Shown here: positions 1 through 11,200 of the stretch, piece after piece
Position numbering within the stretch: position 1 is the first letter of the stretch
Layout: each line of letters opens with the position of its first letter
Assembly: GCF_000524195.1 (NCBI RefSeq)
Contig: NW_020170389.1
Span: 431,010 to 495,009 of the forward strand
From: Echinococcus granulosus
Taxonomy: Eukaryota > Platyhelminthes > Cestoda > Cyclophyllidea > Taeniidae
DNA length: 64,000 nucleotides
Reading direction: 5' to 3'
Notes under the pieces: model-generated
What the model saw: the letters and a program-made list of their open reading frames with translations, nothing else
Told to the model about the DNA's origin: nothing
The model's database searches: none
Translations under genes and position numbers: made by a program

Positions 1-47
1 GCTGTGTGCATGTAACACATTTTCGGAGAAGTAACACTTGCATACAG

Positions 48-135
48 AAGGAAAGGCCTTAAAGAAGAAGGCGATATCACAGGTGTCTCCATAGACGAAA
101 CAACAAAAATGATGCTTCAAAAGCTATTGCAGTGA
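48..135 (+). CDS. Possible last exon of an unrecognised gene (partial)
   Basis: A short plus-strand open stretch follows a plausible acceptor (CATACAG at 41-47). It encodes 28 residues, beginning RKGLKEEGDITGVSID and ending in LLQ before TGA at 133-135. The composition is charged and protein-like and no stop interrupts it. The frame is closed by TAA upstream of the acceptor, so an earlier exon would have to lie left of the window. I do not recognise the family. It could be chance, as 28 codons is short. Confidence 0.25.
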
Positions 136-1616
136 ATTACAAAAGTGTGCGAATAGGCCAACCCTTGGCACGGTACCAACGTTTGCCGCGTTCAAGCTGG
201 TGCGCATTAACGAGCATTTGCAAGCCTTCCAACACATGTCTTGATACCAATGTATCGAAAAGGTTTACCAAACCTACCCCCACAGTCTCGATTTGTATAT
301 CGAAACGATGAAAGAAAGGTCGCACCCACCGCTACTGGTCAGGAAGGCAGAGTGAGGAGCGTGGAAGATGTGTGCCGATGGTAATGCACTCGGCTACATG
401 TCATGCGAAGGAGAGGCGATAACTGTGGTTCAACATGAACTAATCTGCAGTGTTCTTGTGGGTGTGGCAATTGAGTCACACTTCCAGTGACACAGAAGAG
501 TTGGAAGTCGATGAGCTCGGAGCGCAGAAAGAATGCTCCACGTGGCGGTATGCACCATTTGAATAAATCGTGAAAGTTAGAACAGCTGCATTTGAAGAGT
601 GAGGAGGATAAAGCCTTCAATACACCACACCACTTTGCTCAACGATAGAGAACTTATCCAAATTCAGCAGCTACTGCTGCGGAGAACGCGTCATTACTGA
701 ACTGTCACAACAGGGTTCAGGGAAATGGCATGGACATGATTTGGAAGACGGTGGAGCGAAGGGTTGGGGAAGAGAAGTGAAAGTGGACCAGGAGGGGAAT
801 GAACAGCACACAACCCTGCATAATTGATCATCGACGCGTGAGAGGTGAAAGTGCTCCTCTGCGCTGTGCAATTATGTGCCGGTTAGGTCAAAGCAGAGGA
901 ATCAGTGTCCTTCCCAAACAAGACACCAGCGAGTGACCAGAGCACAATTGTCAAACATCTGAAATGCGACACGTCATTTGTGGGAAGAAGGAGGATTTGA
1001 ACTGGACAAAAACAAGTAGTTATGTTGCTACATCAGCGCATGTGTTTGGTTGGAAAGGCGTTGTTTTGGTAATAGCCCGGGGGATGAACTCAATGTAGCT
1101 GGTGATGATGATTGAGATGGCCTGATGAAGTCACCGCGTGTTTCTTTACTGCGGTTAATCGCAACGCACCGTCGTAATGCTTGGCTGAAATGCAAACGCA
1201 TGACCACGAACGTCGACTTATCCAGATTACGATAGGCGAGGCACCACTTCCAGACCAGGCGTCAACACAGGAACCGCATCACCTGTTTCGTGCTCGTATC
1301 TTGCAAATCACACTAGCCTAACTTCCAAGTAATGTTTGTGTGCTCGCGTACATACGTTAAAGTGTCGCCAAAGCGATGGAAGCATGTAAACGCAGTGGCA
1401 TTCATTCAAGGTGTCAAGATTGGACTGCTGTTCTGGGCACCTTCACAATTGGACAGTTCGTCTGTAAGGATGTCTGCACACCATGCAAAAGAGTCAATGG
1501 ATTGGAGAGAAACCCTCCCCCTGTGCGTGTCTGCATGCAACCAAAGGGGGCACAACGGAAAGGGGATGTGACCTGGTTACGACGTAGTCTGTCTAAGCGG
1601 ATTGAAGGTGAGAGTG

Positions 1617-1632
1617 AGGGAGGGAGGGAGGG
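1617..1632. repeat. GGGA purine tract
   Basis: Four tandem AGGG-type units form a purine-only run on the plus strand, with four runs of three G close together. Such a run could form a G-quadruplex. No gene is attached to it. Confidence 0.6.
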
Positions 1633-1971
1633 CGGACAGGAGAGACAGCACTACCTGTGACAGTTGGACAGAGTTGCACTGGATGGCTTCGGGTTCATCA
1701 GCTCCGAGTGACATCTTCCACTAAAAGTGAAGAATGCAATAAGAGAGATATTTTCTCATACTTGGTCAAGTAAAGAAGTAGTCACGGGGAATGCTGAACC
1801 CACTTGAAGTTTATTGCAAGTGGGTGTTGGAACAAGGGCACATGCAGTCTGCAAACAATGCTGGTAGCGTTTAAGAATGCGTTTAGACACGAATCGACAG
1901 CAGAAGTGTGGATGGTCTAGTCAGTGCTACGAGTCTCTCTATTCGAGTCGAGTGAACTTCCTCTTCCCTTT

Positions 1972-2016
1972 CACCACCACCACCACCATCATTATTATTA
2001 TTATTATTATCATCAT
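1972..2016. repeat. CAC/CAT/TAT trinucleotide microsatellite
   Basis: A compound triplet repeat reads (CAC)n, then CAT, then (TAT)n, then CAT units. Read on the other strand it gives a run of Asn and Gly codons, which explains a spurious open frame there. Confidence 0.85.
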
Positions 2017-2033
2017 GACAGGTCGTCATTGTG

Positions 2034-2052
2034 GTGAGTGAGTGAGTGAGTG
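2034..2052. repeat. GTGA tetranucleotide microsatellite
   Basis: About five tandem GTGA units lie 17 bases after the triplet microsatellite. The two together mark unstable simple-sequence DNA. Confidence 0.75.
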
Positions 2053-4780
2053 GACTTAAGGGATGGATAAAAGGAAGGGATTTGGACTTGTTGTTGGAAT
2101 TGCGCTTGACATGGACTAGTGCCATCGACTCCACTCCAGTCCCTGTAACTCTGCCCTTGGCATCGGCCCACTTCAAATTCGTTATGGTGATTGCTCTGAG
2201 CACATCAGGGATTGGTCATACCCCACACCACATCACATTAGGGAAGAAGCTTTGAAGCAGATTTTGCTCTTGCTTAGAGCTGGCGTCATATCTGAGACTG
2301 TGTCTTCTAACGGTTGAGTTTGGACGGCACAACTTCGCAGCATGTAGACGTGCGTCTCTGGGGTGTCCATTGCTCCACTTCCAGAGTAACGTAAGTTAAG
2401 CATTTGGGATGTCTGATCAACTGCCTGGGGAGAGCCTGAACACCCGAGTCTGACGTGAAACTGTAATGGGAGCGAGCTAGGAATTAATCGCGTGGGAGGC
2501 TTTCATCCCCTTTTCCTAAGTAATTTACCATCTTCTGATAGGCGCGGAAAACCGAACAATCTGATTTTGCTATATCACATTCTATTCACTTGTCCAACTC
2601 AGTCTGTTTTTAAAGTGGTTTACATTTTATTTCTGGTCGATGCGTACCTTAGAGAAAGAATGATTTGAATTCGTTCGTCCTTTCTGCCTACGCATTCCGA
2701 GCCCCTATGGATTTCGCCTCCTTGACTAACCATGATTCTGCTTATCGCAGAACCTCAAGATACACTCTTATAATTCCATTGAAGTATCTTCTACTCCCAT
2801 CACTCGACGAAATCAACATTAGTCTCAATCCTTTTTTTTTACTGATAGTGCTTCGCAGTTGAGCTTGTTTTTCTAGTGTATGCACTTTTACTAGTTCACA
2901 CATTTTTTGGCACATTCCTGCATCTATTTTCTGTTCTTTTTTTCACTCCAAAATTTGATGTTGGAAGTGATAATCTGATTTTAATGCGGCTAAGTGCCTT
3001 GAACTTTTACTTGTAAAAATTTGCATGATTGCACTCTTCCTTTATCAAACGTTTTTTTTTTGCGATTTGCTTTTTCACGTTTCCGAATTTTAAGATGGGC
3101 GGACCCTTTTAGCATGTACAATTCCCAGTTCTCTTCGAAATTCAGTTTCCAATGCTTTAATTCTTGGAACATTTCGGAAAGCGTGTAATTTAATGGAAAG
3201 CAACCTTGGACAGTAAACTGCTTTGTTTTTTTAATTACTAAATATATTATCTCATTAGACGCAAAATTAGTATTGCCTCCTCCTGTTTTTCATTACGGCC
3301 ATTCATATCTTTTTTATCTCAGTGAGGCGTGCCTGATTCAACCACTCGAATCTACGTTGAGTGACGTTTGGATGTTTCATTTTTACTGTACCAAATCCAG
3401 AAAATTGAACCACTAGAGGGGAAGAGGATGAACTCATGAGGGTCGTTTTTCATTACTCTGAGCTGACCTAACTGTCCTTCACCGCATATTGAGACTTGGT
3501 CAATGACTGAATCTCGTGATTGTGTTTATCTAAAGTGAGGTAGTTTGGTTCTATTGGCTATGTTTGGTGGGGTGGGTAATCTCTCAGACTGGCTCCGGTA
3601 GTTAGACTGAGCAGCAGAGTTATATGTGCTGGATAATCGGCCCATTTGCACGTTTGAATCACATCTCAGATGCCAGCGTATCCTACTTTGATGCAATTTA
3701 TACATGAGATGATTCAGCATTAAATGTCAAAACTGTTTTCCAAGTCGTGGATAAGTCGTCTAGTTACGGCTGCTTCGAGTATAACGAGGTTTAGAGGCAC
3801 AGATGTCGACTGTTTGGGATCGTGGACGTAACTGTGTTTACGCAAGAAGTTATGACGGGGAGAGTGTGCATAATTGAGAATAGTCACCAACAAAGTCATT
3901 ACAGCAGAATTGGTTCCACTCCCAAGATTATGCGGTTTTTATCTGCTCTCCTGGCAGTGTTCAAATGTAATCCGCTTCATAATATAAGAATTCTGTTTGA
4001 CAGCTCATTTCGTTGATGTACCCTGAAGTTCGAATCGTTGAGTAATCTGAGCACTGTAATAAAAAAGGGGTTAGGTAAATTGTATTTCTGTACTTATGTT
4101 CACGTCTCTAGCCTTAAATAACTAATTTTGATGAAATATTCTTTTTAAGCACTATTTAAAACTCATGCTACCGCCTTAACCATCACACGGAGCGGGTAGG
4201 ACGTTTCATGTCTTAGAATTCGCATGACAAAACTATCCTACCAGTAGTACCCTTGGGGATTACAGAAGCAGGACAAATGCTTTTTTCGTTCTGGACTTAA
4301 AATGCCTGTTGCTGAATTAGAAAATAATCTCGCACAAATAGAAATAGTTGGATTTGTGGAGTATTCGCATTTCTCGGGGCATCGATCAGACAGGAGTGCA
4401 AAATATCTTAATATTTCTTTCCTGCGAAAAAATACTGCAAATCATTGCATTCGGACACTTTCCAAATGTTGAGTGAAAAGTGGTGTGGAACTAACAAGGC
4501 GTTTTACACAGTGCGATATTTCAAATTTTTAGTAGTCTCACTTCTGAATCATACTGATAGAACAAATCATAAATACGAATGAAACTTTGGAGTGGTAGCT
4601 CTTGTCAAATGCAAGACTACTTGCCCTTGTAGGAAGTGTAAAAGTAGGCACGCATGAATACACCTTTGGTCGCATCTCCATTACCCACATCGCGAGATGA
4701 CTTCAAAGAAATAGTCACATCATTTAACTAATTGCCAACCACCTGAGTCGAGCAATGGTCGCCGTTGTTTCATTTTGTAG

Positions 4781-5089
4781 AAGAGAACCGCAGATTACAG
4801 TACTTCCGATTCTTTCTATAAGGATCGTAAAATGTGCTGTAAAGAAGTGGACGAAAAGACACAAAGCAGCGATGGCAGTAGCTGTAGGACTATTTCCCCG
4901 CTCTGGCGATACGTCCTCATTACTGGTGGCATCACCCTCATTGTTATAGTCCTGGGCACCTCCCTGGCCTTCGATTTTGGAATGCAGGGACCTCTGCTGC
5001 TCAAAGTCCGCAGCAGTTCCCTCTTCATCAAATGGGAAAACTACTGCTACCGCCCCCTTCAGTCCCTCCTCTTGAGGGCCCTACAATAG
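4781..5089 (+). CDS. Exon for a single-pass membrane protein, unrecognised
   Basis: After a good acceptor (CATTTTGTAG ending at 4780) the frame is open for 102 codons to TAG at 5087-5089, with no later donor needed. A polar, Ser/Asp/Lys-rich part comes first (about residues 1-35, containing YKDRKMCCKEVDEK). One clear membrane helix follows (YVLITGGITLIVIVLGTSLAF), then a basic, aromatic tail ending in LLRALQ. Codon third positions are C/G-rich from the helix on, as in the confident exons elsewhere, so I take it as real coding sequence. An ATG at 4832 in a fair context could start an 85-residue single-exon protein; otherwise this is the last exon of a longer plus-strand gene. The family is unknown. 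Confidence 0.5.
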   Translation, partial: KRTADYSTSDSFYKDRKMCCKEVDEKTQSSDGSSCRTISPLWRYVLITGGITLIVIVLGTSLAFDFGMQGPLLLKVRSSSLFIKWENYCYRPLQSLLLRALQ

Positions 5090-6541
5090 CATGCGCTCTC
5101 TCTCACCCACCTAATTGATTTTGTCAATTTCATTGTCGATGTCGTGACTTTCCTCTCCAGCCCTTCCTCCTGGCCCCACTCCATCACGCAGTCAAAAAAA
5201 TGGACTAGTGAATTCCAATTCTCCACCTGACAAGCGCCCTTCCCACATTTCGAGATGTTTCGATTGCACCTTCTCTCTCACTCCTGCCCACCTTTTGATC
5301 ATTTGCACATACATTCATAATTACTATTTACGGTAAAGGCATCGCAGTGTGTTTTACAACCCGAGTCGGTGTAAAGTTTTCGAGTTCAATTAGAGGCGAC
5401 GAAAAGGCTCACTTCCGACCTATTATTGAGAGCTCCAGTGTGCCATGACTCACAGACAAAAAAAAGCAGGTCCCTTGCTCCCTGAACCATTCCATTCGGT
5501 CATAAAATAGTACAGTACTTGGAATCAGGTTCATAACGAGCAACAGGAGCTACATTGCCTGCTATCACGGCGCCTTCTAAGTAATGACAATAAATAAACA
5601 GCGACCACCTGAGCACAATGATCATTTGCTGCAAGTCATGCTACCGGTGAAATTGAATTAGTTCCTACGTTTTCCATAAAAAATCATTTGATCATTGAGG
5701 TGAAATTCACGCAAGCCCTCTTTTATTAACATTCACCGATAATACTGTCTCGAGGCTGAGACAAAATTAAGGGAGCGAATAGCCTAACCGTCTGATTGAA
5801 ATCAGACCAGGAGGACCTAGCGTTATGCAACAGCCTAAGTGCAATTTCGACTCGAATTAGGGAATGAAACATCAAAAATTCCATTTGCCATGTCTTCAGG
5901 TCATTGGCGGTTCGCGTATCCCGTCTTTCCATGCAATTCGGCGTCAAAGTCCAGGAAACTAGGCAATGGATGGACGTACCTTCACGGTAATTAGTACATC
6001 AAAGAACTTATCAGGCGAATAACTAGAACAAACTAATGACGTCCCGGAGGAAATTGAATCCACGGACTGCACCGAGAACCTGTCATTGTTCCTCGTTTAT
6101 CCGACCGAAGATTCACAATTTAATGACGCATTAAGTCTTGGACGGCCTACAAACTGCGCGATTACAATATAATTCAATAACGAAGTTCTCCCTCTCTAAG
6201 GACACCTAGCGAAAACGACGGGGACAGTAAACTATTCGTTACAAATGAAAAATAACTACAAGTTTCTTGGCTTAAAACGAGTAGAAGTTACTGAAAAAGA
6301 TCACCCAAACAAAGTAAAAAAACAACTAGCAAACGAATAGCCGATGATCGATACTGGTTCCAGATTAATTCGCATTCTTATCGAAGAACGAGATCCCCCT
6401 AAGCATGAAGTGGTCATTATTGATAAAGTATTTCTAAAACAATAAACCACAGAAGCAGCTGTGCTGAAGGTATGCGATGAAGAGAATACTTTTTTAGAAG
6501 ACATGTGGACATAACAGTACAAACTACTCCACGTATGTACA
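5090..6541. other. Stretch with no recognised gene
   Basis: The first 200 bases are C-rich and probably 3' untranslated sequence of the membrane-protein exon. The rest is AT-rich with short open frames only. The right end would hold the 3' untranslated region of the minus-strand mS26 gene. Confidence 0.45.
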
Positions 6542-7276
6542 TTACGAGGGGAGGTCACCGAGACTTTCTGGGTGGATGGTCTTCCCGCGTTCGGAAACAG
6601 AGTAGTTGAACTGAACAGGAGGCGAGGACATGATTTCATCAAGACGTTCATCAATGTTTTCACGTGTTACCATTTGTTTGTCACAACCCTAAAATAGATA
6701 ACCAACGAGCTCAGCAATGGAACAAACGGTTTATCAAGACTGCAAGAAGAGATGGAAACACCAACTTCAACGGACAATAGTTTTGCTTTCAGTATTTCCA
6801 TGCGTTGAGCCTCCTTCTTATCATATTCCTCACGTTTTTGCAGAAGTTCAGCAATTTTCCTATTGAAATGTTCAACGTAGTAATACTCGCGCCCCAACTT
6901 AGTATCACTGTTCCATTTTTCGTTAATAGTAATTAGATCCTCATCAAAAGCCTTTTCACACACACGACATGACTCCGAAGCGCCAGTCTCCCTGACCTCA
7001 AAGCAGTAACGCAAAGCATCTCTGCAAAATAAAGCCAAAAAAGACTATTACACGACTGCAGCCATTTGGAGCTTATAATCAGACCACCACTTGCTCAAAA
7101 GTTCAGTCTCGACGGGATCACTAACCCGAGGCTCTCTAACTCTCAGTAGTTTACCTACGCCAGAATGAGAAAGTAAGCAATAGAAACTTGCTTTTTGCAG
7201 GGGGAAACACCCGAGGATTCCGACGAAAAGTTGGTGTCACCTTGTGCCTTAGTAAAGCGAGCCTCGTGGACGCCAT
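6542..7276 (-). CDS. MRPS26: Mitochondrial small ribosomal subunit protein mS26
   Basis: Four exons, in transcript order 7276-7188, 7135-7052, 7021-6766 and 6688-6542, join in phase to 191 residues; the human protein has about 205. The start is a basic, hydroxylated mitochondrial presequence (MASTRLALLRHK, then FRRNPRVFPPAKSK). The middle carries DPVETELLSKWWSDYK, matching the DPAEFF..ERYQHYR segment of mS26, and a Lys/Glu-rich helix (REYYYVEHFNRKIAELLQK). The last exon holds the diagnostic VTRENIDERLDE, matching ITRENLEARVEA of the human protein, then FNYSVSERGKTIHPE, matching YNWAITREGLVVRP. Introns are 52, 30 and 77 nt; the 30-nt one is exceptionally short. The exon 3 donor could also be one codon or two earlier. 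The protein acts in the mitochondrial ribosome. Confidence 0.85.
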
Positions 7277-8220
7277 GTAATGCGCCTACATTAACCTTGA
7301 GAAATGTGAATGTGATGTAACGGAAGTAATAATTTAAGACTGTTGTTTTGCATGACATACATGAGAGTTATTACTCTTTATTGCAATATTTTAATTTTTG
7401 GCAGGCATCGTCGAATCGATTACATATGGCATTAAAAATTGTGCCGAAATATGTCCTTTCACATCAGTAGCAGTTATTTTAAAGATTATTATCAAATCCT
7501 GTTTGATGGCTTTGACTTCTATTGATTTGGCTGTTCTAAAAAGCAATAATAAGATCACTTACACCATAACTGACATACTGCGTGTTTTAGCGCATAAAAA
7601 TAGCAGATGGATTTTGTCCTGGAAATACAACTTAAAATAAGACATGCTATGTACTTCATGCCTTAAAATGTCTATCACCTTAAGTTCACACAGTAAATGT
7701 TTAACAGAACAGCTTGTACTCGATTACTTAACTAACTAGGCCGGACCTAATTTCAACCGTTGAAATAGCTGATGAAAATGGATTGTTTAATGGCGGTAGA
7801 CTCGGAGGCATAATCAGTTATTCTCTACAGGAAAATAAGTTTTTTAAGAGTGTTCAGTAAGTTTGTGTCCCCGCTACGTGAGATTACGTCCTGAAATCGG
7901 ATCGGTAATAGCATCTGTCATCCGGTCCTCGACTACCCTGACGCAGTGTGCGCATCGAAAGCGCTTCCCCGCCTTGCTTCTAGTTTCGTAAAGATTATTG
8001 CGCAGTCTTTGATCCCACAGTACATTCAACGTATCAGTTAACACTTAAACATTACATAATTTTTTAATGTATGTAAGACCCTTTCGTTCAGAAAGAATGA
8101 TATTTCAAATATAATCACTGGATTGTCAGTGCTGGAAAAACCACCTTGTTAAGGTCAAAATAAGGGTTTTTCACTGTAGTCATAATGGTATTAATAAAAA
8201 AGCGGGACCCAAGTGCATTT
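7277..8220. other. Intergenic, between mS26 and ABHD8
   Basis: AT-rich, with short open frames only. It should hold the promoter of the minus-strand mS26 gene next to 7277 and the 3' end of ABHD8 next to 8220. No clear core promoter element is visible. Confidence 0.5.
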
Positions 8221-11200
8221 TCACCTGGATATATTTTGTCTGAAGCCACGCCATCGCTTTGAGTGGATTCGAGGCCTAAGTACACTGATAATGCCAGGTG
8301 ATTCAGCACCTGTATCCACTCCGTAACTGCCACTTTTCTTCCTCGAATACTCAATGGTACTCATGATATCATCAAGGCATATATCATAGTTTGGCTGAGT
8401 GGTGATTGGTGTTTTCGGAACACTGTCAGGTGTACAAGACTGGTTCCGTTTGGAAAGACCGAAGGGATGTGGAGGGTTGGTTATATGCTCTTCGATGAAT
8501 TCGTTAACCCGATTTGGATCCTCTAGCATCCCCATGTGACCAGCTTTTGGTAGTCGACGCAACTGTGCGCAGCGGAGACTCTAAAATTCAAGGCACAGCC
8601 TAGCTTATTTCCAACTTTAAGTTCTACTCCTTGATGCAAGACTGACTTGCGTTATTTCTAATGATACAAAGGAGTCTGCGTATAGACTTCTGAAGTAAGG
8701 ATTCTGTGAGATTTTATTGCATTAATTTCATATTCCTAAATGGAGGATGCTAATATGATGGGATTTTGAGGTTAGTGGCTTGCATGTAGTTCGCTTGTTG
8801 TTGCCAAGGTTTTGATTCTTATTATAAGCATCAGTCCATTAAAATTCCAGTGAACTAATTAATCAATCGAATGGAGATTATCACAACCTCAAGACTGACC
8901 AACCGAGTAATCATTCTTCAACCTTTGGTTTTGACAAAGTCATTTAAGTTTGCTGTCTTCCAGCTCTTTCGCTATGAAACAGGATGACTAGTTCCAGGGA
9001 ACATCTTTAGATAGGATGTCTAAAGCCGTTGGCTGGAGTAAAAAACAATAAGGTTGTGGTACGGATAGTTGCACTATTTGCTGTTTTGTAAATCAAAAGG
9101 AGAAAAGAGCATCCTAGTGGTTCGGATGACAGGAAAAGATGGTATCCATAATGGATGATTTAATAAATGGAGACTTATAGCGAAATATGAGAAAAATTTA
9201 ATCCCAATAATTGTCCACCTCGTATGTTGTACGCATCATGTTCAGTACCACAGCGAGAAAAGATTAAATGCATTCTGATGAATTTGCCAATTGGGAAAGC
9301 TATGCTTTAGCGCAGGTGAGTATAAAAAATCGTGCAGTGTCATACGAAGGATGTTATCATTAGAACAGTGCCCGATCCTGTGACCTCTTTCTTAGCGTAG
9401 TCTAAGTATCGCAATAATGATAAACTCATCAATACAATCCACGAGATTCAGGGTTGTTGCTAAAATTAAAAGCCCTCTTGCCGTGGATAGATTCTTAAGA
9501 TCGGGCCAGAGTATGAGAGGGAACTTGACATGTGAAAGGTGAACAATGAGTAAAATGCAACCTACAAACAGGGTCTCCTCTTCCTCCGCCTCGGAGACCA
9601 ATCGATCATGACTGCCACAAATGAGGAGGACGGGAACACGAAGACGGGAATAGAAGTGTCGATCACCCTCTGGCCACTTTTGTCCGGCCATTGTGGCCCA
9701 CAAGGTATATGCGTTGAACTGAAAGGCTGCCTTTTGATCCTCAAAAGCTGCAATTGAGCGGTGCCCGCCTTCAGGGTTTGGACTGCTCGACGGACTTCTC
9801 TTTGAAAAGGCCAGCCTAGAGGTGTATTTTTCATGCTTGTCTTAATGACCACTAGCTGTAACACTGTTAATGGTGTGGCCTTTTCCATTAAACAATGTTT
9901 ATAAAGCGTTGAGCTCTCTGATCGAATATGCTCCTACATTTTATTACTTTTCATAGGTTAGCATTTACGCAAAAACACATTAATCGGTAGAGCTAATGTC
10001 ATTAATTTAGAATATATGCAGCAGACAAATACCGGAACCGGACAGCTACCCAGATAAACACTGTAATCCAACTCGATTCGACACTATTGGCAACACGTGC
10101 TCATGATGCCTACGTACCAGTAAGCCTAGCCAATCCGAAAAAATCTTTATATTTATACATTACGCAACTTCCTCTCAAACTAAGTCCTCACAATAATGGG
10201 ATTTCGAGGTACACATGATACATCAGATTGATATAATTTTCAAAGCTAGGAAGCAAAACAGGTTGCTGCGTCCCAACTTACTCATTGAGGATGGTGTAGT
10301 ATTATAAAAAACGGCTTCCGTCTTTATAATTACCCCTAATATTTTGATGTGATTAAGAGGAAACACAAAGTGGTGACTGAGTCAGGCATAGCAAGCGGAA
10401 GCTAAAATCTGCGAAGGTGTTAGTGATACTTTAAGAAGCAACAATCACAAGGAAAAGTCATAAGAACCAAACAAACAATAATTAAGGCAAATGTAGCAAA
10501 CAAGCAGCCAGACACAAGGCACCAATGGTTGCTAAGGCAACCGAATTCGCTATTGGGCGTAGGAACTTCCTTATCTTAAGAGCATAAGTTATTTTAAGCG
10601 AAATTTTTAGAGGTAAATGTTGTAGGAGTAGTGATTTTCGGGAGATCGCCAAAAGATTGTGTTGCTTTTTCACAAATGGCTTGGCAATTTTCGTAAATAT
10701 CTTGGTACAAAGTACCATAACGGATCTTAAAAAGGACTAGAGATAAATATTAATTATGGCGATAAATTTTGGAGCTTTCAATTAAAACCCCGAGAGGATG
10801 CAACTCAGTTGCAAAGGCCAGAGGACTAGACTGAGCTTGGAGTTATCGCATTCCAGAGCTCAACAGATGGTTAAATGATAGTTGCACCAATATCACCTAA
10901 AATGGAGAATAACTACTTCCCTCTAGTCGTTACTTTTTAAGTTTGCATGTTACGATATATTATTTATTTTGACTACACATAGTGTTGACCTAAAATATTG
11001 AGGTCTGTTAATGCTGCTGATGATACGAGGCTCGTAGTCCTCCTGTACGTTGATAACATGCCTATTCAAGATCAACTCGTGCGGCGCAAGTAAATAGCAA
11101 GTATCTCAATTAAACCAAACGTAAAGGAAAATATGGTACTAAAAGCCAAGTTCTAAGACGGATGTGGAATTTTCTAGAGTTCAAAAGTAACTTGAAAGTG

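Larger units (their letters stand above)
136..4780. other. Stretch with no recognised gene
   Basis: Both strands hold only short open frames without splice context or family motifs. The left part (to about 2.5 kb) is richer in G+C and contains simple repeats; the right part is AT-rich. A segment near 2385-2440 has scattered similarity to the 5S rRNA internal region but no complete fold (see rejected items). Confidence 0.5.

Noticed and set aside
2385..2460. 5S rRNA-like stretch (AAGTTAAGCA followed by GCCTGGGGA)
   Set aside because: Two short motifs match the 5S internal region, but the spacing is about 14 bases too short, the flanks do not pair and no T-run terminator follows. It could be a decayed copy; too weak to call.
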